From: a virus
IMG/VR virus record: IMGVR_UViG_3300044984_003522
Location: 1 to 24,727 of that record
DNA length: 24,727 bases
Reading direction: 5' to 3' (one strand)
The translations under genes were made by a program, and so were the position numbers. This document shows, in pieces, positions 13,607 through 20,950 of the stretch (positions are counted from its first letter, which is position 1; the number at the start of each line of letters is the position of its first letter). The notes under the pieces were generated by a model. The model saw nothing but the letters and a program-made list of their open reading frames with translations. It had not been told where the DNA came from and ran no database searches.

Positions 13607-13834
13607 TTATCCTGCTTTATTTTTTGTTGGCAGCTGTATTTCGTTTAGTATCTCAACTATTATTTGGGAAAAGTAATATTTTGCCCTTTCCCTTTCCATC
13701 TCCGCGTACTCCAAAACAAAATCCATTCTGTTGGTTGTATGATCTTGTAGCCCCTTATGTCTTAAAAAATCCCCATAATCTTTTTTGATATCATAGGATA
13801 AGTTAATTAAAGGCCCTCTTGTAAATTTAGTCAT
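13607..13834 (-). CDS. Hypothetical protein, 75 aa
   Basis: Not recognised. It is helical and charged, with a RMDFVLEYAEMERERAKYYFSQIIVEILNEI coiled region (about 36-66). The start ATG 13834 overlaps the 3' end of the upstream gene by 8 bases, indicating coupling. Confidence 0.65.
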   Translation of the reverse strand: MTKFTRGPLINLSYDIKKDYGDFLRHKGLQDHTTNRMDFVLEYAEMERERAKYYFSQIIVEILNEIQLPTKNKAG

Positions 13835-14045
13835 TTTTAATTCTCCTTTTCTCTTTTATGTTCATTCTGTCGTATATTTCTTCGGCTATGGCTACGATAA
13901 CAGGGTGGTTTTTTACTGATGTTTCTTCGTTTGTTTGTCCCCACCAAGTGCCAAGCCTACTTTTTATAATTGGCTCATTTTTCGGCCATCCCACTATAAA
14001 CCAGTCTCCAATGGTAAATTTCTTTCTCTTGTCCGTTTTCGTCAA
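13827..14045 (-). CDS. Hypothetical protein, 72 aa, uncertain start
   Basis: Not recognised. The segment WFIVGWPKNEPII-x-SRLGTWWGQ is Trp-rich, and the tail is basic (RMNIKEKRRIKND). From ATG 14045 it overlaps the upstream gene by 71 bases in another frame. A GTG at 13994, nine bases after GGAGA, would cut the overlap to 20 bases and may be the true start. Confidence 0.55.
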   Translation of the reverse strand: MTKTDKRKKFTIGDWFIVGWPKNEPIIKSRLGTWWGQTNEETSVKNHPVIVAIAEEIYDRMNIKEKRRIKND

Positions 14046-14232
14046 AAAGGTTTGTTATATCAACTTTATGAAATATACCCTTTTCCAAAAGGTGATCTAT
14101 TAAAAGGGTTTGATTTTTAAAAAGGTTTTCCGATAAAATACCATCAACAATTTTGTAAATCCCATTAGTCCTTTTGTTACGCCTAATTTGTTTGGCTACC
14201 ATTTCTTTCTTTATTTTTTCCATTACAGTCAT
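13975..14232 (-). CDS. Hypothetical basic protein, 85 aa
   Basis: Not recognised. The basic N-terminus (MEKIKKEMVAKQIRRNKRTNGIYK) is followed by a helix-rich middle (LLIDHLLEKGIFHKVDITNLF) and a short Trp-containing end. It is the first gene after the RNA-hairpin/terminator element, so would need its own promoter in the AT-rich 14233-14400 stretch; none is clear. ATG 14232 follows GGAGATACGAAG. Confidence 0.6.
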   Translation of the reverse strand: MTVMEKIKKEMVAKQIRRNKRTNGIYKIVDGILSENLFKNQTLLIDHLLEKGIFHKVDITNLFDENGQEKEIYHWRLVYSGMAEK

Positions 14233-14405
14233 CTTCGTATCTCCTTTATTTGTTTAACTTAAACACACTATGACACAACCTGAAACAACTTGCAACAACA
14301 AAATGCATTTATTTTATAAATATTTCTTTTAAATAAAAAGTTATAAATTTCAATCGTACTGAAAAAATAGTTGAAGGATTAATTTATTAGTAGTATCATT
14401 ACAAA

Positions 14406-14524
14406 TGACCTCTAAAAAAAGAGGGCCTTGTTAAAGGCCCCGAGTCTAACAGGGAGGTCACATCTTGGGAGATGCGTAGTATGAATCCTTTCGGATTCCA
14501 TTAAAAGGCCTTGCGCCCTTTAAT
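14406..14524 (-). ncRNA. Structured RNA: five stems ending in a terminator
   Basis: In the leftward direction four hairpins follow one another: 14500-14524 (10 bp, one G-T), 14483-14498 (6 bp closed by a GAAA tetraloop), 14461-14474 (5 bp), and the terminator hairpin 14423-14440 with a UAAC tetraloop. In addition 14406-14412 (TGACCTC on +) pairs perfectly with 14454-14460, enclosing the terminator. The GNRA-type and UMAC-type loops appear only on the leftward strand, fixing orientation. It begins 15 bases past the stop of the 14540 gene. It could be a 3'-UTR-derived sRNA, a phage ncRNA or an attenuator; known families were not recognised. Confidence 0.65.
14414..14440 (-). terminator. Rho-independent terminator (leftward)
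   Basis: Leftward RNA: GGGCCTT-UAAC-AAGGCCC (7 perfect pairs), then UC and seven U (14414-14420). It is canonical and ends transcripts of the excisionase-like gene and the structured RNA. The U-run lies within the loop closed by the 14406-14412/14454-14460 stem, so pairing there might affect its strength. Confidence 0.9.
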
Positions 14525-14539
14525 TTGTTTACCCTATTT

Positions 14540-14737
14540 CTAGGGAATTTCTTTCTTCGGTCTATGAGTCATGCTTTCTAGCAGGGCCCTTACGTCCGAT
14601 TCTTTAATATAATATATGCGAACGGTCCTTATGTATGGTAAGTCTATTGTACCTTCCAGTAGCTTCTTGCTTAGAGTCTGTCTTTTCATCATAAGCAAAT
14701 TGGCAGCTTCTTGTAGATTTAAGGTCTTATCGTTCAA
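14540..14737 (-). CDS. Excisionase-like HTH protein, 65 aa
   Basis: Residues 6-50 (LNLQEAANLLMMKRQTLSKKLLEGTIDLPYIRTVRIYYIKESDV) are a typical MerR/excisionase HTH_17 domain: helix, turn, recognition helix, wing and the IYYIKESDV strand-helix. Such proteins direct excision or regulate early phage genes. It has its own good promoter (14808-14836) and a 70-nt leader, and is followed by the hairpin RNA and terminator, making a one-gene unit. Confidence 0.8.
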   Translation of the reverse strand: MNDKTLNLQEAANLLMMKRQTLSKKLLEGTIDLPYIRTVRIYYIKESDVRALLESMTHRPKKEIP

Positions 14738-14807
14738 ATTATATTATCCTTTTATAACACATTAGTTATATTAATCAATAATTTTTATTTCATAGGTTTA
14801 TATGCTT

Positions 14808-14836
14808 AATATATAGTAGAACGTAAAGGACGTCAA
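14808..14836 (-). promoter_or_regulatory. Leftward promoter (TTGACG, 17 bp, TATATT)
   Basis: On the leftward strand TTGACG (14831-14836), a 17-bp spacer and TATATT (14808-14813): 5/6 matches in each box. The start site would be near 14801, about 65 bases before ATG 14737. It drives the excisionase-like gene and the structured RNA. Confidence 0.7.
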
Positions 14837-14921
14837 GTACATAATGAACAATAAGAATAAAAATAATATTCACTACAAACCTACTGTCTGTAAGTGTTAC
14901 AAGATATATTGTTTGTAAAAA

Positions 14922-15077
14922 CTATTTATTATCCTTGGAATCAAGGTTTTTAAATTTACGCCAGATAAATTCCATACGGCCCTTTATATCTAAGAACTTA
15001 CGATCTAGATCTTCCACCTTGTACATCAAGAATAGGATTGTACAGCAACCCAATATAATACCTATGTCTAGTAGCAT
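14922..15077 (-). CDS. Single-pass membrane protein with charged tail, 51 aa
   Basis: ATG 15077 behind a G-run ribosome site (GGGGGG). One N-terminal membrane helix (residues 4-19, DIGIILGCCTILFLMY) and a charged, basic cytoplasmic helix (VEDLDRKFLDIKGRMEFIWRK). The layout resembles small spanin- or holin-type accessory proteins and the frameshifted product at 7400-7554; no family is recognised. Confidence 0.6.
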   Translation of the reverse strand: MLLDIGIILGCCTILFLMYKVEDLDRKFLDIKGRMEFIWRKFKNLDSKDNK

Positions 15078-15131
15078 ATCATCCCCCCTAATTGTTTTTT
15101 ATTTGGATAATGCCTATAGGATAGTATTATA

Positions 15132-15308
15132 CTACTTTTTTTTTGCTTTTAATAGTAAGCAATAGATAATATCAACTAAAGCAATAAATAAAACAGGTAT
15201 TAATAATAAAATATGTCCTAATACTGCTGGTATCATTCTTAATATAGATTCTATAATTTTAAAAAAAAGTCGGAACCACTCTGTAACAAAATGTGAGAAC
15301 TTTACCAT
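15132..15308 (-). CDS. Small membrane protein, 58 aa
   Basis: ATG 15308 overlaps the upstream stop by 7 bases; stop TAG at 15132. An amphipathic aromatic N-terminus (FVTEWFRLFFKIIESILRM) leads to a long hydrophobic stretch (about 27-53) and a basic KAKKK end, predicting one or two membrane passes with the tail in the cytoplasm. With the 15077 gene it may form a small membrane-protein pair, possibly lytic; that is inference. Confidence 0.6.
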   Translation of the reverse strand: MVKFSHFVTEWFRLFFKIIESILRMIPAVLGHILLLIPVLFIALVDIIYCLLLKAKKK

Positions 15309-15829
15309 GTGTATAGTCCATTGTCATTGTTGATGGTTTTAATTATTTCTTTGATATTATAATCCATTATGTATTTAGCACCCATTGAATCCCATATGTC
15401 TTTTCTTTTCTTAAATTGGTCTAGCTCATACCCAGCATTTATCCAGTCTGCTCGTACATAGCTATCTAACCTTTGTTCCTCTGGTCCTGTCAAAAAATCT
15501 ATAACATATGTTCTGCACACTAATTCAGGCCTTACCAGTATGTTTTTCATACTTTCATGTAAGCTTCCCTGCCTTTCTACTTTCATAATCAATCCCTTAT
15601 TAAGCAATAGAGTTTGCCCAGAAAATGGCGGTAGATCTTCTTGCTTATCTTTAGAATCTGATAGCCTAGTTAAATACAACAATCCAATCCCGCGCAAACC
15701 AACGATTAATGAAAATCTATCGTCACCGCCCGCATAGTCATATGGATTGTATGTAGACTTCTTCCCAGTGTTATTCTTTAGTTCTATAACTTTTCCACTT
15801 TTGTTCTTTGGTGGCTTATTATTATTCAT
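15302..15829 (-). CDS. Hypothetical protein, 175 aa
   Basis: Not recognised. It has a polar Lys/Asn-rich N-terminus (about 25 residues), then a compact domain with SLIVGLRGIGLLYLTRL, PFSGQTLLLNKGLIMKVERQ and a C-terminal RKDIWDSMGAKYIMDY region. No membrane segment of sufficient length. It is upstream of and coupled to the 58-aa membrane protein and downstream of the 177-aa gene. Confidence 0.7.
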   Translation of the reverse strand: MNNNKPPKNKSGKVIELKNNTGKKSTYNPYDYAGGDDRFSLIVGLRGIGLLYLTRLSDSKDKQEDLPPFSGQTLLLNKGLIMKVERQGSLHESMKNILVRPELVCRTYVIDFLTGPEEQRLDSYVRADWINAGYELDQFKKRKDIWDSMGAKYIMDYNIKEIIKTINNDNGLYTW

Positions 15830-15844
15830 TCTGTTTTCTCCCTG

Positions 15845-16378
15845 TTATAATATAAATATATCATGATCCTTATCTGGCTTCATGTCTTCTGGTATAGGTT
15901 TCTTTCCTTGTATTAGCCCCCTTACAAAGAGATTCCACATCTCTAGTACATTATTGGGGTACTTCTTCGATATCTCTTCGTACTGTGGCCTAATGCGTTC
16001 TAATAGCAATTTAGGATCAATAGAACCCCATTGTTTGGAGTGTGGCCCAATTCCCGCCAATGCAAAACCTGGACTATTATACCCCATAACGACAAATGGT
16101 ATATCATTCTCGATTAGATTTACCATGTTATGAAGCATAGGCTTAAGCACATCAACATTGTTCTGATTAAAAAATATACATATAGGCGCACCCCTTATAA
16201 AGGACGCACCAATTATAAATATAGCACTGTTTAGCTCAAAGAAAGGCTTCTGCTGAATTATAAATGTCTTTTGATCCAATTGAATGGGACCAGGTATTAT
16301 ACTCAATGGTCCTTTGGTCTTGTGTTTCTCTAGTGAGTCTGAAATAGCCTTTAGTAAGTTTTTCTGCTTGTTTTCCAT
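15845..16378 (-). CDS. Hypothetical protein, 177 aa
   Basis: Not recognised. The first part is helical and basic (MENKQKNLLKAISDSLEKHK), the centre is hydrophobic and beta-like (SAIFIIGASFIRGAPICIFF, DIPFVVMGYNSPGFALAGIG), the end acidic. Its first six codons are copied as a fragment 984 bases upstream, at 17344-17361, where they form the scar of the LRR gene duplication. Confidence 0.7.
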   Translation of the reverse strand: MENKQKNLLKAISDSLEKHKTKGPLSIIPGPIQLDQKTFIIQQKPFFELNSAIFIIGASFIRGAPICIFFNQNNVDVLKPMLHNMVNLIENDIPFVVMGYNSPGFALAGIGPHSKQWGSIDPKLLLERIRPQYEEISKKYPNNVLEMWNLFVRGLIQGKKPIPEDMKPDKDHDIFIL

Positions 16379-16385
16379 AATTACC

Positions 16386-17327
16386 TTATAAAATTACAAA
16401 AGGGAATCTATCCCTGACTAGTTTTTTAACTTCATCACCTATGTTGTTACCCAATAAATCCAACCTAGTAAGGTTTTTCATATGCTCAGAGGTAGCAATA
16501 GCCATGGCACCTACAACACCTATGTTATTATCCCATAAATCCAACTTAGTAAGGTTTTTAAGATTCCCGGAGTTGGCGATGGCCATGGCACCTTCATCAC
16601 CTATGTTGGCACCCATTAAATCCAACACGGTAAGGTTCTTGAGATTCCCGGAGTTGGCGATGGCCATGGCACCTTCATCACCTATGTTGGCACCCATTAA
16701 ATCCAACCTGGTAAGGTTCTTGAGATTCCCGGAGTTGGCGATGGCCATGGCACCTTTAGCACCTATGTTGTTACCCCATAAATATAACTCGGTAAGGTTC
16801 TTGAGATTCCCGGAGTTGGCGATGGCCATGATACTTTCATCACCTATGTCGTTATCCGATAAAGATAACCTGGTAAGGTTCTTGAGATTCCCGGAGTTAG
16901 CAATGGCAATGGCACCTTTAGTACCTATGTTGTTACCCCGTAAATCCAACACGGTAAGGTTCTTGAGATTCCCAGAGGTAGCAATGGCCATGATACTTTC
17001 ATCACCTATGTTGTTATTCCATAAATCCAACTTAGTAAGGTTTTTAAGATTCCCAGAGTTGGCGATGGCCATGGCACTTTCATCACCTATGTTGTTACCC
17101 CGTAAATCCAACACGGTAAGGTTCTTGAGATTCCCAGAGTTGGCGATGGCCATGGCACCTTTAGCACCTATGTTGTTACCCCGTAAATCCAACACGGTAA
17201 GGTTCTTGAGATTCCCGGAGTTGGCGATGGCCATGGCACCTTTAGCACCTATGTTGTTATCTGATAAATATAACTCGGTACCATCTTTGCTCAAATTATC
17301 TTTGATTAATTTTTCTATGTTGGTCAT
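16386..17327 (-). CDS. Leucine-rich-repeat protein 1 (313 aa)
   Basis: About ten 27-residue repeats, each close to NLKNLT-x-LDL-x-GNNIG-x-x-GAMAIANSG, plus a degenerate first one (TELYLSDN). The period and the alternating LxxLxL/NNIG pattern place it near the ribonuclease-inhibitor LRR class; a solenoid that binds proteins is expected. Repeats differ mainly at the exposed positions of the LxL strand (VLDLRGN, KLDLWNN, RLDLMGA), as in ligand-binding LRRs. No signal peptide or membrane anchor is visible. Tandem paralogue of LRR 2. Confidence 0.9.
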   Translation of the reverse strand: MTNIEKLIKDNLSKDGTELYLSDNNIGAKGAMAIANSGNLKNLTVLDLRGNNIGAKGAMAIANSGNLKNLTVLDLRGNNIGDESAMAIANSGNLKNLTKLDLWNNNIGDESIMAIATSGNLKNLTVLDLRGNNIGTKGAIAIANSGNLKNLTRLSLSDNDIGDESIMAIANSGNLKNLTELYLWGNNIGAKGAMAIANSGNLKNLTRLDLMGANIGDEGAMAIANSGNLKNLTVLDLMGANIGDEGAMAIANSGNLKNLTKLDLWDNNIGVVGAMAIATSEHMKNLTRLDLLGNNIGDEVKKLVRDRFPFVIL

Positions 17328-17343
17328 GTTATTTCCTTTACTC

Positions 17344-17429
17344 TTTTCTGCTTGTTTTCCATAATTACCTTATAAAATTACAAAAGGGAATCTATCCCTG
17401 ACTAGTTTTTTAACTTCATCACCTATGTT
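17344..17429. repeat. Duplication scar: copy of 16360-16445
   Basis: 17344-17429 repeats 16360-16445 almost exactly, 984 bases away. The unit includes the first codons of the 16378 gene (MENKQK), the intergenic bases and the 3' end of the LRR gene. At 17361 the stray MENKQK codons run into a 12-codon frame ending over the LRR 1 start (ATGA). It records a tandem duplication whose breakpoint lay just inside the downstream gene. Confidence 0.85.
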
Positions 17430-18224
17430 TTTACTCGATAAATACAACTCGGTAAGGTTTTTGAGATTCCCGGAGTTAGCAATGGCAATGGCACATTCAT
17501 CACCTATGTCGTTATCCGATAAAGATAACCTGGTAAGGTTCTTGAGATTCCCGGAGTTAGCAATGGCAATGGCACCTTTAACACCTATGTTGTTACCCGA
17601 TAAATCCAACTCGGTAAGGTTCTTGAGATTCCCAGAGTTGGCGATGGCAATGGCACCTTTAACACCTATGTTGTTACCCGATAAATACAATCTGGTAAGG
17701 TTCTTGAGATTTCCAGAGTTGGCGATGGCAATAGCACCTTCATCACCTATATTGTTATCCCATAAATCCAACTCGGTAAGGTTCTTGAGATTCCCAGAGT
17801 TAGCAATGGCAATGGCACCTTCATCACTTATGTCGTTATCCGATAAATACAACCTGGTAAGGTTTTTCATATGCTCAGAGGTAGCAATAGCCATGGCACC
17901 TTCATCACCTATGTTGTTATTCCATAAATCCAACCTAGTAAGGTTTTTCATATGCTCAGAGGTAGCAATAGCCGTGGCACCTTCATCACCTATGTTGTTA
18001 TCCGATAAATACAACCCGGTAAGGTTCTTGAGATTCCCAGAGTTGGCGATGGCAATGGCACCTTCATCACCTATGTTTTTACTCGATAAATACAACTCGG
18101 TAAGGTTCTTGAGATTCCCAGAGTTGGCGATGGCACCTTCATCACCTATGTCGTTATCCGATAAATACAACCCGGCACCATCTTCACTAAGATTGTTTTT
18201 GATTAGTTCTTCTATGTTGGTCAT
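17370..18224 (-). CDS. Leucine-rich-repeat protein 2 (284 aa)
   Basis: Nine repeats of the same 27-residue type plus a first partial one. The conserved N-terminus (MTNIEELIKNNLSEDGAGLYLSDN) and C-terminus (IGDEVKKLVRDRFPFVIL) match LRR 1, so the two arose by duplication. The first full repeat lacks two residues (GAIANSGN instead of GAIAIANSGN), a 6-base deletion. Two adjacent repeats use the HMKNLT variant that LRR 1 has only at its end, so repeats have been shuffled or converted. It follows the HigA-like gene by one base. Confidence 0.9.
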   Translation of the reverse strand: MTNIEELIKNNLSEDGAGLYLSDNDIGDEGAIANSGNLKNLTELYLSSKNIGDEGAIAIANSGNLKNLTGLYLSDNNIGDEGATAIATSEHMKNLTRLDLWNNNIGDEGAMAIATSEHMKNLTRLYLSDNDISDEGAIAIANSGNLKNLTELDLWDNNIGDEGAIAIANSGNLKNLTRLYLSGNNIGVKGAIAIANSGNLKNLTELDLSGNNIGVKGAIAIANSGNLKNLTRLSLSDNDIGDECAIAIANSGNLKNLTELYLSSKNIGDEVKKLVRDRFPFVIL

Positions 18225-18225
18225 G

Positions 18226-18501
18226 TTATTTCCCCCTCTCTATTTTCCAAAAATCATATTTGTTTTGCAAACCGATCCAGTAAAATTTATCAGTATTAAA
18301 GAACTTTGAAAAGGCCCAAGCTATTCGGGGCGTTATATTTCTCTTGTTTCTTAAAATACCGTGTATCGTAGATATCTCTATACCAGTTTCTTTGCTCAAT
18401 TTTAATTGAGTAATTTGCATTGGCTGCATCCACTCATAAAACAATATCTCCCCAGGGGACCTAACTGTAACCAATGGTTTTATAGTAGGTCCAAAAGACA
18501 T
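18226..18501 (-). CDS. HigA-like XRE regulator without toxin (91 aa)
   Basis: Has the HigA/VapI signature: RSPGEILFYEWMQPMQITQLKLSKETGI (about 14-41) followed by HGILRNKRNITPRIAWAFSKFFNTDKFYWIGLQNKYDFW, the usual XRE helix-turn-helix and the closing W-x2-LQ. HigA proteins neutralise HigB and repress their operon. No HigB-like frame lies next to it; the upstream gene is DUF669-like and the downstream genes are LRRs. It is probably an orphan antitoxin used as a phage regulator. Confidence 0.85.
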   Translation of the reverse strand: MSFGPTIKPLVTVRSPGEILFYEWMQPMQITQLKLSKETGIEISTIHGILRNKRNITPRIAWAFSKFFNTDKFYWIGLQNKYDFWKIERGK

Positions 18502-18513
18502 AAGACTCTTCTT

Positions 18514-19065
18514 TTAATATGGGATCACATCATTAAATGGATCATTCATTAAATGATCTGGCACTGTTTCCTCTGATTCCCTATACGATGGCGCAAGAGG
18601 TGCAACCTGCTGCTGTTGCATAACTGGTACCAAAACTGCCATAACAGCTGAAGCATACCCTTTAACAGTATTATACTTACCTCCATTATTTCCCGACTTT
18701 TCTTCAACAAATATAGTAATTTTTTTACCCAATAAATGGTGTCTATCTTGAACTGAAACCATAGTATCAATATCAAATATATTAGGGATACCTAAGCAAT
18801 TCATTAGACTTTGGCATTTACTCAATCCGCTTTGTTGATATTTATTATCTTTATGCAAACCTATAAAATCTTTAACAAATATAAATCCTTCTCCAGGTCT
18901 ATTAACCCCTAAAGTTAACTGAAATCCAAGTCCAGACTTTGGGTTTGATGTATCCTTATATCTAAATATAGTTGCAACATAACTACCCTCTTCTAATAAA
19001 TCACGTTCTGCCGTATTTGAATTAACCGGAATTGAGGCTATCCCACTAAAATTTGCTAATGCCAT
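18514..19065 (-). CDS. DUF669-like protein, partner of Sak4-type ATPase
   Basis: 183 residues. The order GSYVATIFRYKDTSNPKSGLGFQLTLGV (about 27-54), then strands, a CQSLMNCLGI helix, and GKKITIFVEEKSGNNGGKYNTVKGY matches DUF669 phage proteins, which usually sit beside a RecA-like ATPase and are thought to bind DNA. A Gln/Pro-rich linker and an acidic end (SEETVPDHLMNDPFNDV) resemble an SSB-type tail. The Sak4-like gene is 0.6 kb upstream in the same run. Confidence 0.7.
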   Translation of the reverse strand: MALANFSGIASIPVNSNTAERDLLEEGSYVATIFRYKDTSNPKSGLGFQLTLGVNRPGEGFIFVKDFIGLHKDNKYQQSGLSKCQSLMNCLGIPNIFDIDTMVSVQDRHHLLGKKITIFVEEKSGNNGGKYNTVKGYASAVMAVLVPVMQQQQVAPLAPSYRESEETVPDHLMNDPFNDVIPY

Positions 19066-19068
19066 TTT

Positions 19069-19341
19069 CTATTCTCCCACAATATAATATTTAAAAAACT
19101 TAAAGAAACCTTTTTCCTTTATTTTTATTCCCCTAAATCTATTATTAACCTTAAAAATTTTTATCATGGATATTTTGGATGGCTTTTTAATATAGATAGC
19201 ATTATCCGTATCCCCTTCTAAACTTTTTAGATATTTATAAAAAAACATACGGCCAACCTTCTTTAAACGATCCTCAGACGGAAGCCCAATATCAAATGTT
19301 TTTCTATATTCATTAAAAATTTCAGACAACTTAATACCCAT
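19069..19341 (-). CDS. Hypothetical basic protein, 90 aa
   Basis: Not recognised. Rich in Lys and Phe (KKVGRMFFYKYLKSL, IKIKEKGFFKFFKYY). Start chosen at ATG 19341, which shares a base with the upstream stop (TGATG). It lies between DUF669 and the Sak4-like gene, so a role in recombination is possible by context only. Confidence 0.6.
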   Translation of the reverse strand: MGIKLSEIFNEYRKTFDIGLPSEDRLKKVGRMFFYKYLKSLEGDTDNAIYIKKPSKISMIKIFKVNNRFRGIKIKEKGFFKFFKYYIVGE

Positions 19342-19709
19342 CAATAAATCTCCACTACGTTAAAAAATATTCCATCTTTGTTGTGGTAAGCTAACAACAC
19401 TGGATCTTTAAATATCTCCTCTGCTGTTTCACCATCACATACTCTATAAATAAGCTTAAAATCCTCAAAAGATTCTTCCGCTAATCTCAAATTACTAACC
19501 CTAACTATTTTCTTAACTCCATCTACAGACTCTATGCTTTTACAAGCTCTATCGTCTGCCCATTTTACAAAATCGCTAAACTGTTTTGTACATATCAGCT
19601 TAAATTCGCTTTTACCTAATTTACAAGCCTGCAATGCTTCAAAATACTGTAATTCTAGGCTTTCTTTATGCTTAGCATTTAATTCATATTTAATCAATAT
19701 ATTTTTCAT
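19341..19709 (-). CDS. Hypothetical protein, 122 aa
   Basis: Not recognised. Mixed alpha/beta, with helical KESLELQYFEALQACKLG and a later acidic segment (RLAEESFEDFKLIYRV). It overlaps the ATPase gene by 20 bases in a coupled arrangement and ends one base into the next start. Confidence 0.65.
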   Translation of the reverse strand: MKNILIKYELNAKHKESLELQYFEALQACKLGKSEFKLICTKQFSDFVKWADDRACKSIESVDGVKKIVRVSNLRLAEESFEDFKLIYRVCDGETAEEIFKDPVLLAYHNKDGIFFNVVEIY

Positions 19710-20517
19710 CTTTTTCTTCCAAAGTGTTGTTATTGTTCGTGTTTCGCTTTTTGATAAAGTAATTTTGTATTCCTTCGTTCAATTGTTCCCACTCAAATGG
19801 CAATTTGTATGGCAATCCATACCTATTACCGGCCTCAAATGATGGCCTTCTCTCTGTGTATATACACCTATCTTGAGGATCCTTGTTTAACGTATCATAG
19901 TTTTTACTAGCAAAAAATTGTCCGCTTACTTGATTCTCCAAAGATGCATACAAGGTACAGTCCGCCCAATTGGTTAAGACAGTATATGCCTCTTCCGATA
20001 TTGTTTGAGCCTTCGTTGCCTTTGTAATCATATTAGGCCTAGAGAATGTAACGGGACCATGAGCCATATTTCTTTGCTCAATAAACTCTTGAGCTGTTAT
20101 AACGATACCTATTCCATCTGAAACAAGGCCATCCAAAGTAGATAAAAAGTTTGAAAACTTCTCTATAACCATTCCAGGACCCCTTCCATAGGGTATATCA
20201 TCAAAATATTGTATTCCAGGACTCTTTTTCTCCTGCTCGTCTGCAAACACGGCATTCATTATAATCTTTTCTAGTCCATAAAGATTATCAATAACCAATG
20301 TCTTACAATAAATCTCTCTAGATTTAATTTTACTAACAATCTCTTCTACGCCATCCTCGGATTCACATCCCTTATATAAACTACATCTTTGTCCATTAGG
20401 GCTTAAATGCCCTATAGTTCTACCAACATCCAAAAAATACACATCAGGGATCTTAGAGCAAAAAGTACTAATACCAATCTTACTGGGTCCATATAGGACA
20501 ATTCTAGGCGGCTGCAT
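19690..20517 (-). CDS. Sak4-like RecA-fold ATPase with altered Walker A
   Basis: 275 residues. The order matches phage Sak4-type (RecA/RAD51-like) nucleotide-binding proteins used in single-strand annealing: P-loop strand (IVLYGPSKIGISTF, about 6-19), Walker B strand (KTLVIDNLYGLEKI, about 74-87) and a sensor strand (GIGIVITAQEF). The usual Lys of GxxxxGK(S/T) is Ile here, so nucleotide handling may differ or be lost. Start chosen at ATG 20517, preceded by AGAGG at good spacing, not 20532. It overlaps the upstream gene by 14 bases and pairs with the DUF669 gene. Confidence 0.75.
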   Translation of the reverse strand: MQPPRIVLYGPSKIGISTFCSKIPDVYFLDVGRTIGHLSPNGQRCSLYKGCESEDGVEEIVSKIKSREIYCKTLVIDNLYGLEKIIMNAVFADEQEKKSPGIQYFDDIPYGRGPGMVIEKFSNFLSTLDGLVSDGIGIVITAQEFIEQRNMAHGPVTFSRPNMITKATKAQTISEEAYTVLTNWADCTLYASLENQVSGQFFASKNYDTLNKDPQDRCIYTERRPSFEAGNRYGLPYKLPFEWEQLNEGIQNYFIKKRNTNNNNTLEEKDEKYID

Positions 20518-20917
20518 GGTACACCTCTTCATTTAAAGAGTCATGTTCCATAGGCAAACCAACAATTAAATTCAAAAGATAATATCTTTGACCACTTCCA
20601 TTGGGTGTAGCCATTAATTTTGGACCCTTTATAGAATCCATACCACCACTATAAAGTTCGTTTGATAATTTAAAAACAAGCGTTTCATCGGCCTTATACC
20701 CAATAACTCTATTACTATTTTCTGGCATATCTCCACAAAGTTCATTCCACCTTTCTTTTGTAAGCTCACGTGTATAATAAATCTCGTGACTTTCTGCATC
20801 GTAGTGCTGGCTTGCGTCTGAATTAAAGCCATAGTATTTAATGTAATCTAATGTTTCCAAATAATTGCTTTGGCTCACTTCTACAAAAACATTGCTTCTT
20901 AAAAATTCAAAATTCAT
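20504..20917 (-). CDS. Hypothetical protein, 137 aa
   Basis: Not recognised. It is first in the leftward block behind the twin operators. The N-terminal part has strand-like FEFLRSNVFVEVSQ and DYIKYYGFN; later RYYLLNLIVGLPMEHD. Its 3' end overlaps the Sak4-like gene and contains that gene's ribosome site. A role with the ATPase is inferred from coupling. Confidence 0.65.
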   Translation of the reverse strand: MNFEFLRSNVFVEVSQSNYLETLDYIKYYGFNSDASQHYDAESHEIYYTRELTKERWNELCGDMPENSNRVIGYKADETLVFKLSNELYSGGMDSIKGPKLMATPNGSGQRYYLLNLIVGLPMEHDSLNEEVYHAAA

Positions 20918-20950
20918 TTTATTTTTCCTCTTGTTCGTGTTGACTCTTTT

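Noticed and set aside
16386-18224. CRISPR-like array because of regular 81-base repeats
   Set aside because: The period is a multiple of three, the frame is open throughout and the units encode a leucine-rich repeat; no unique spacers or cas genes.
16441-18309. Long rightward open frames opposite the LRR genes
   Set aside because: They mirror the 81-base repeats of the leftward genes; the products are repetitive, lack ribosome sites, and the LRR pattern is clear on the other strand.
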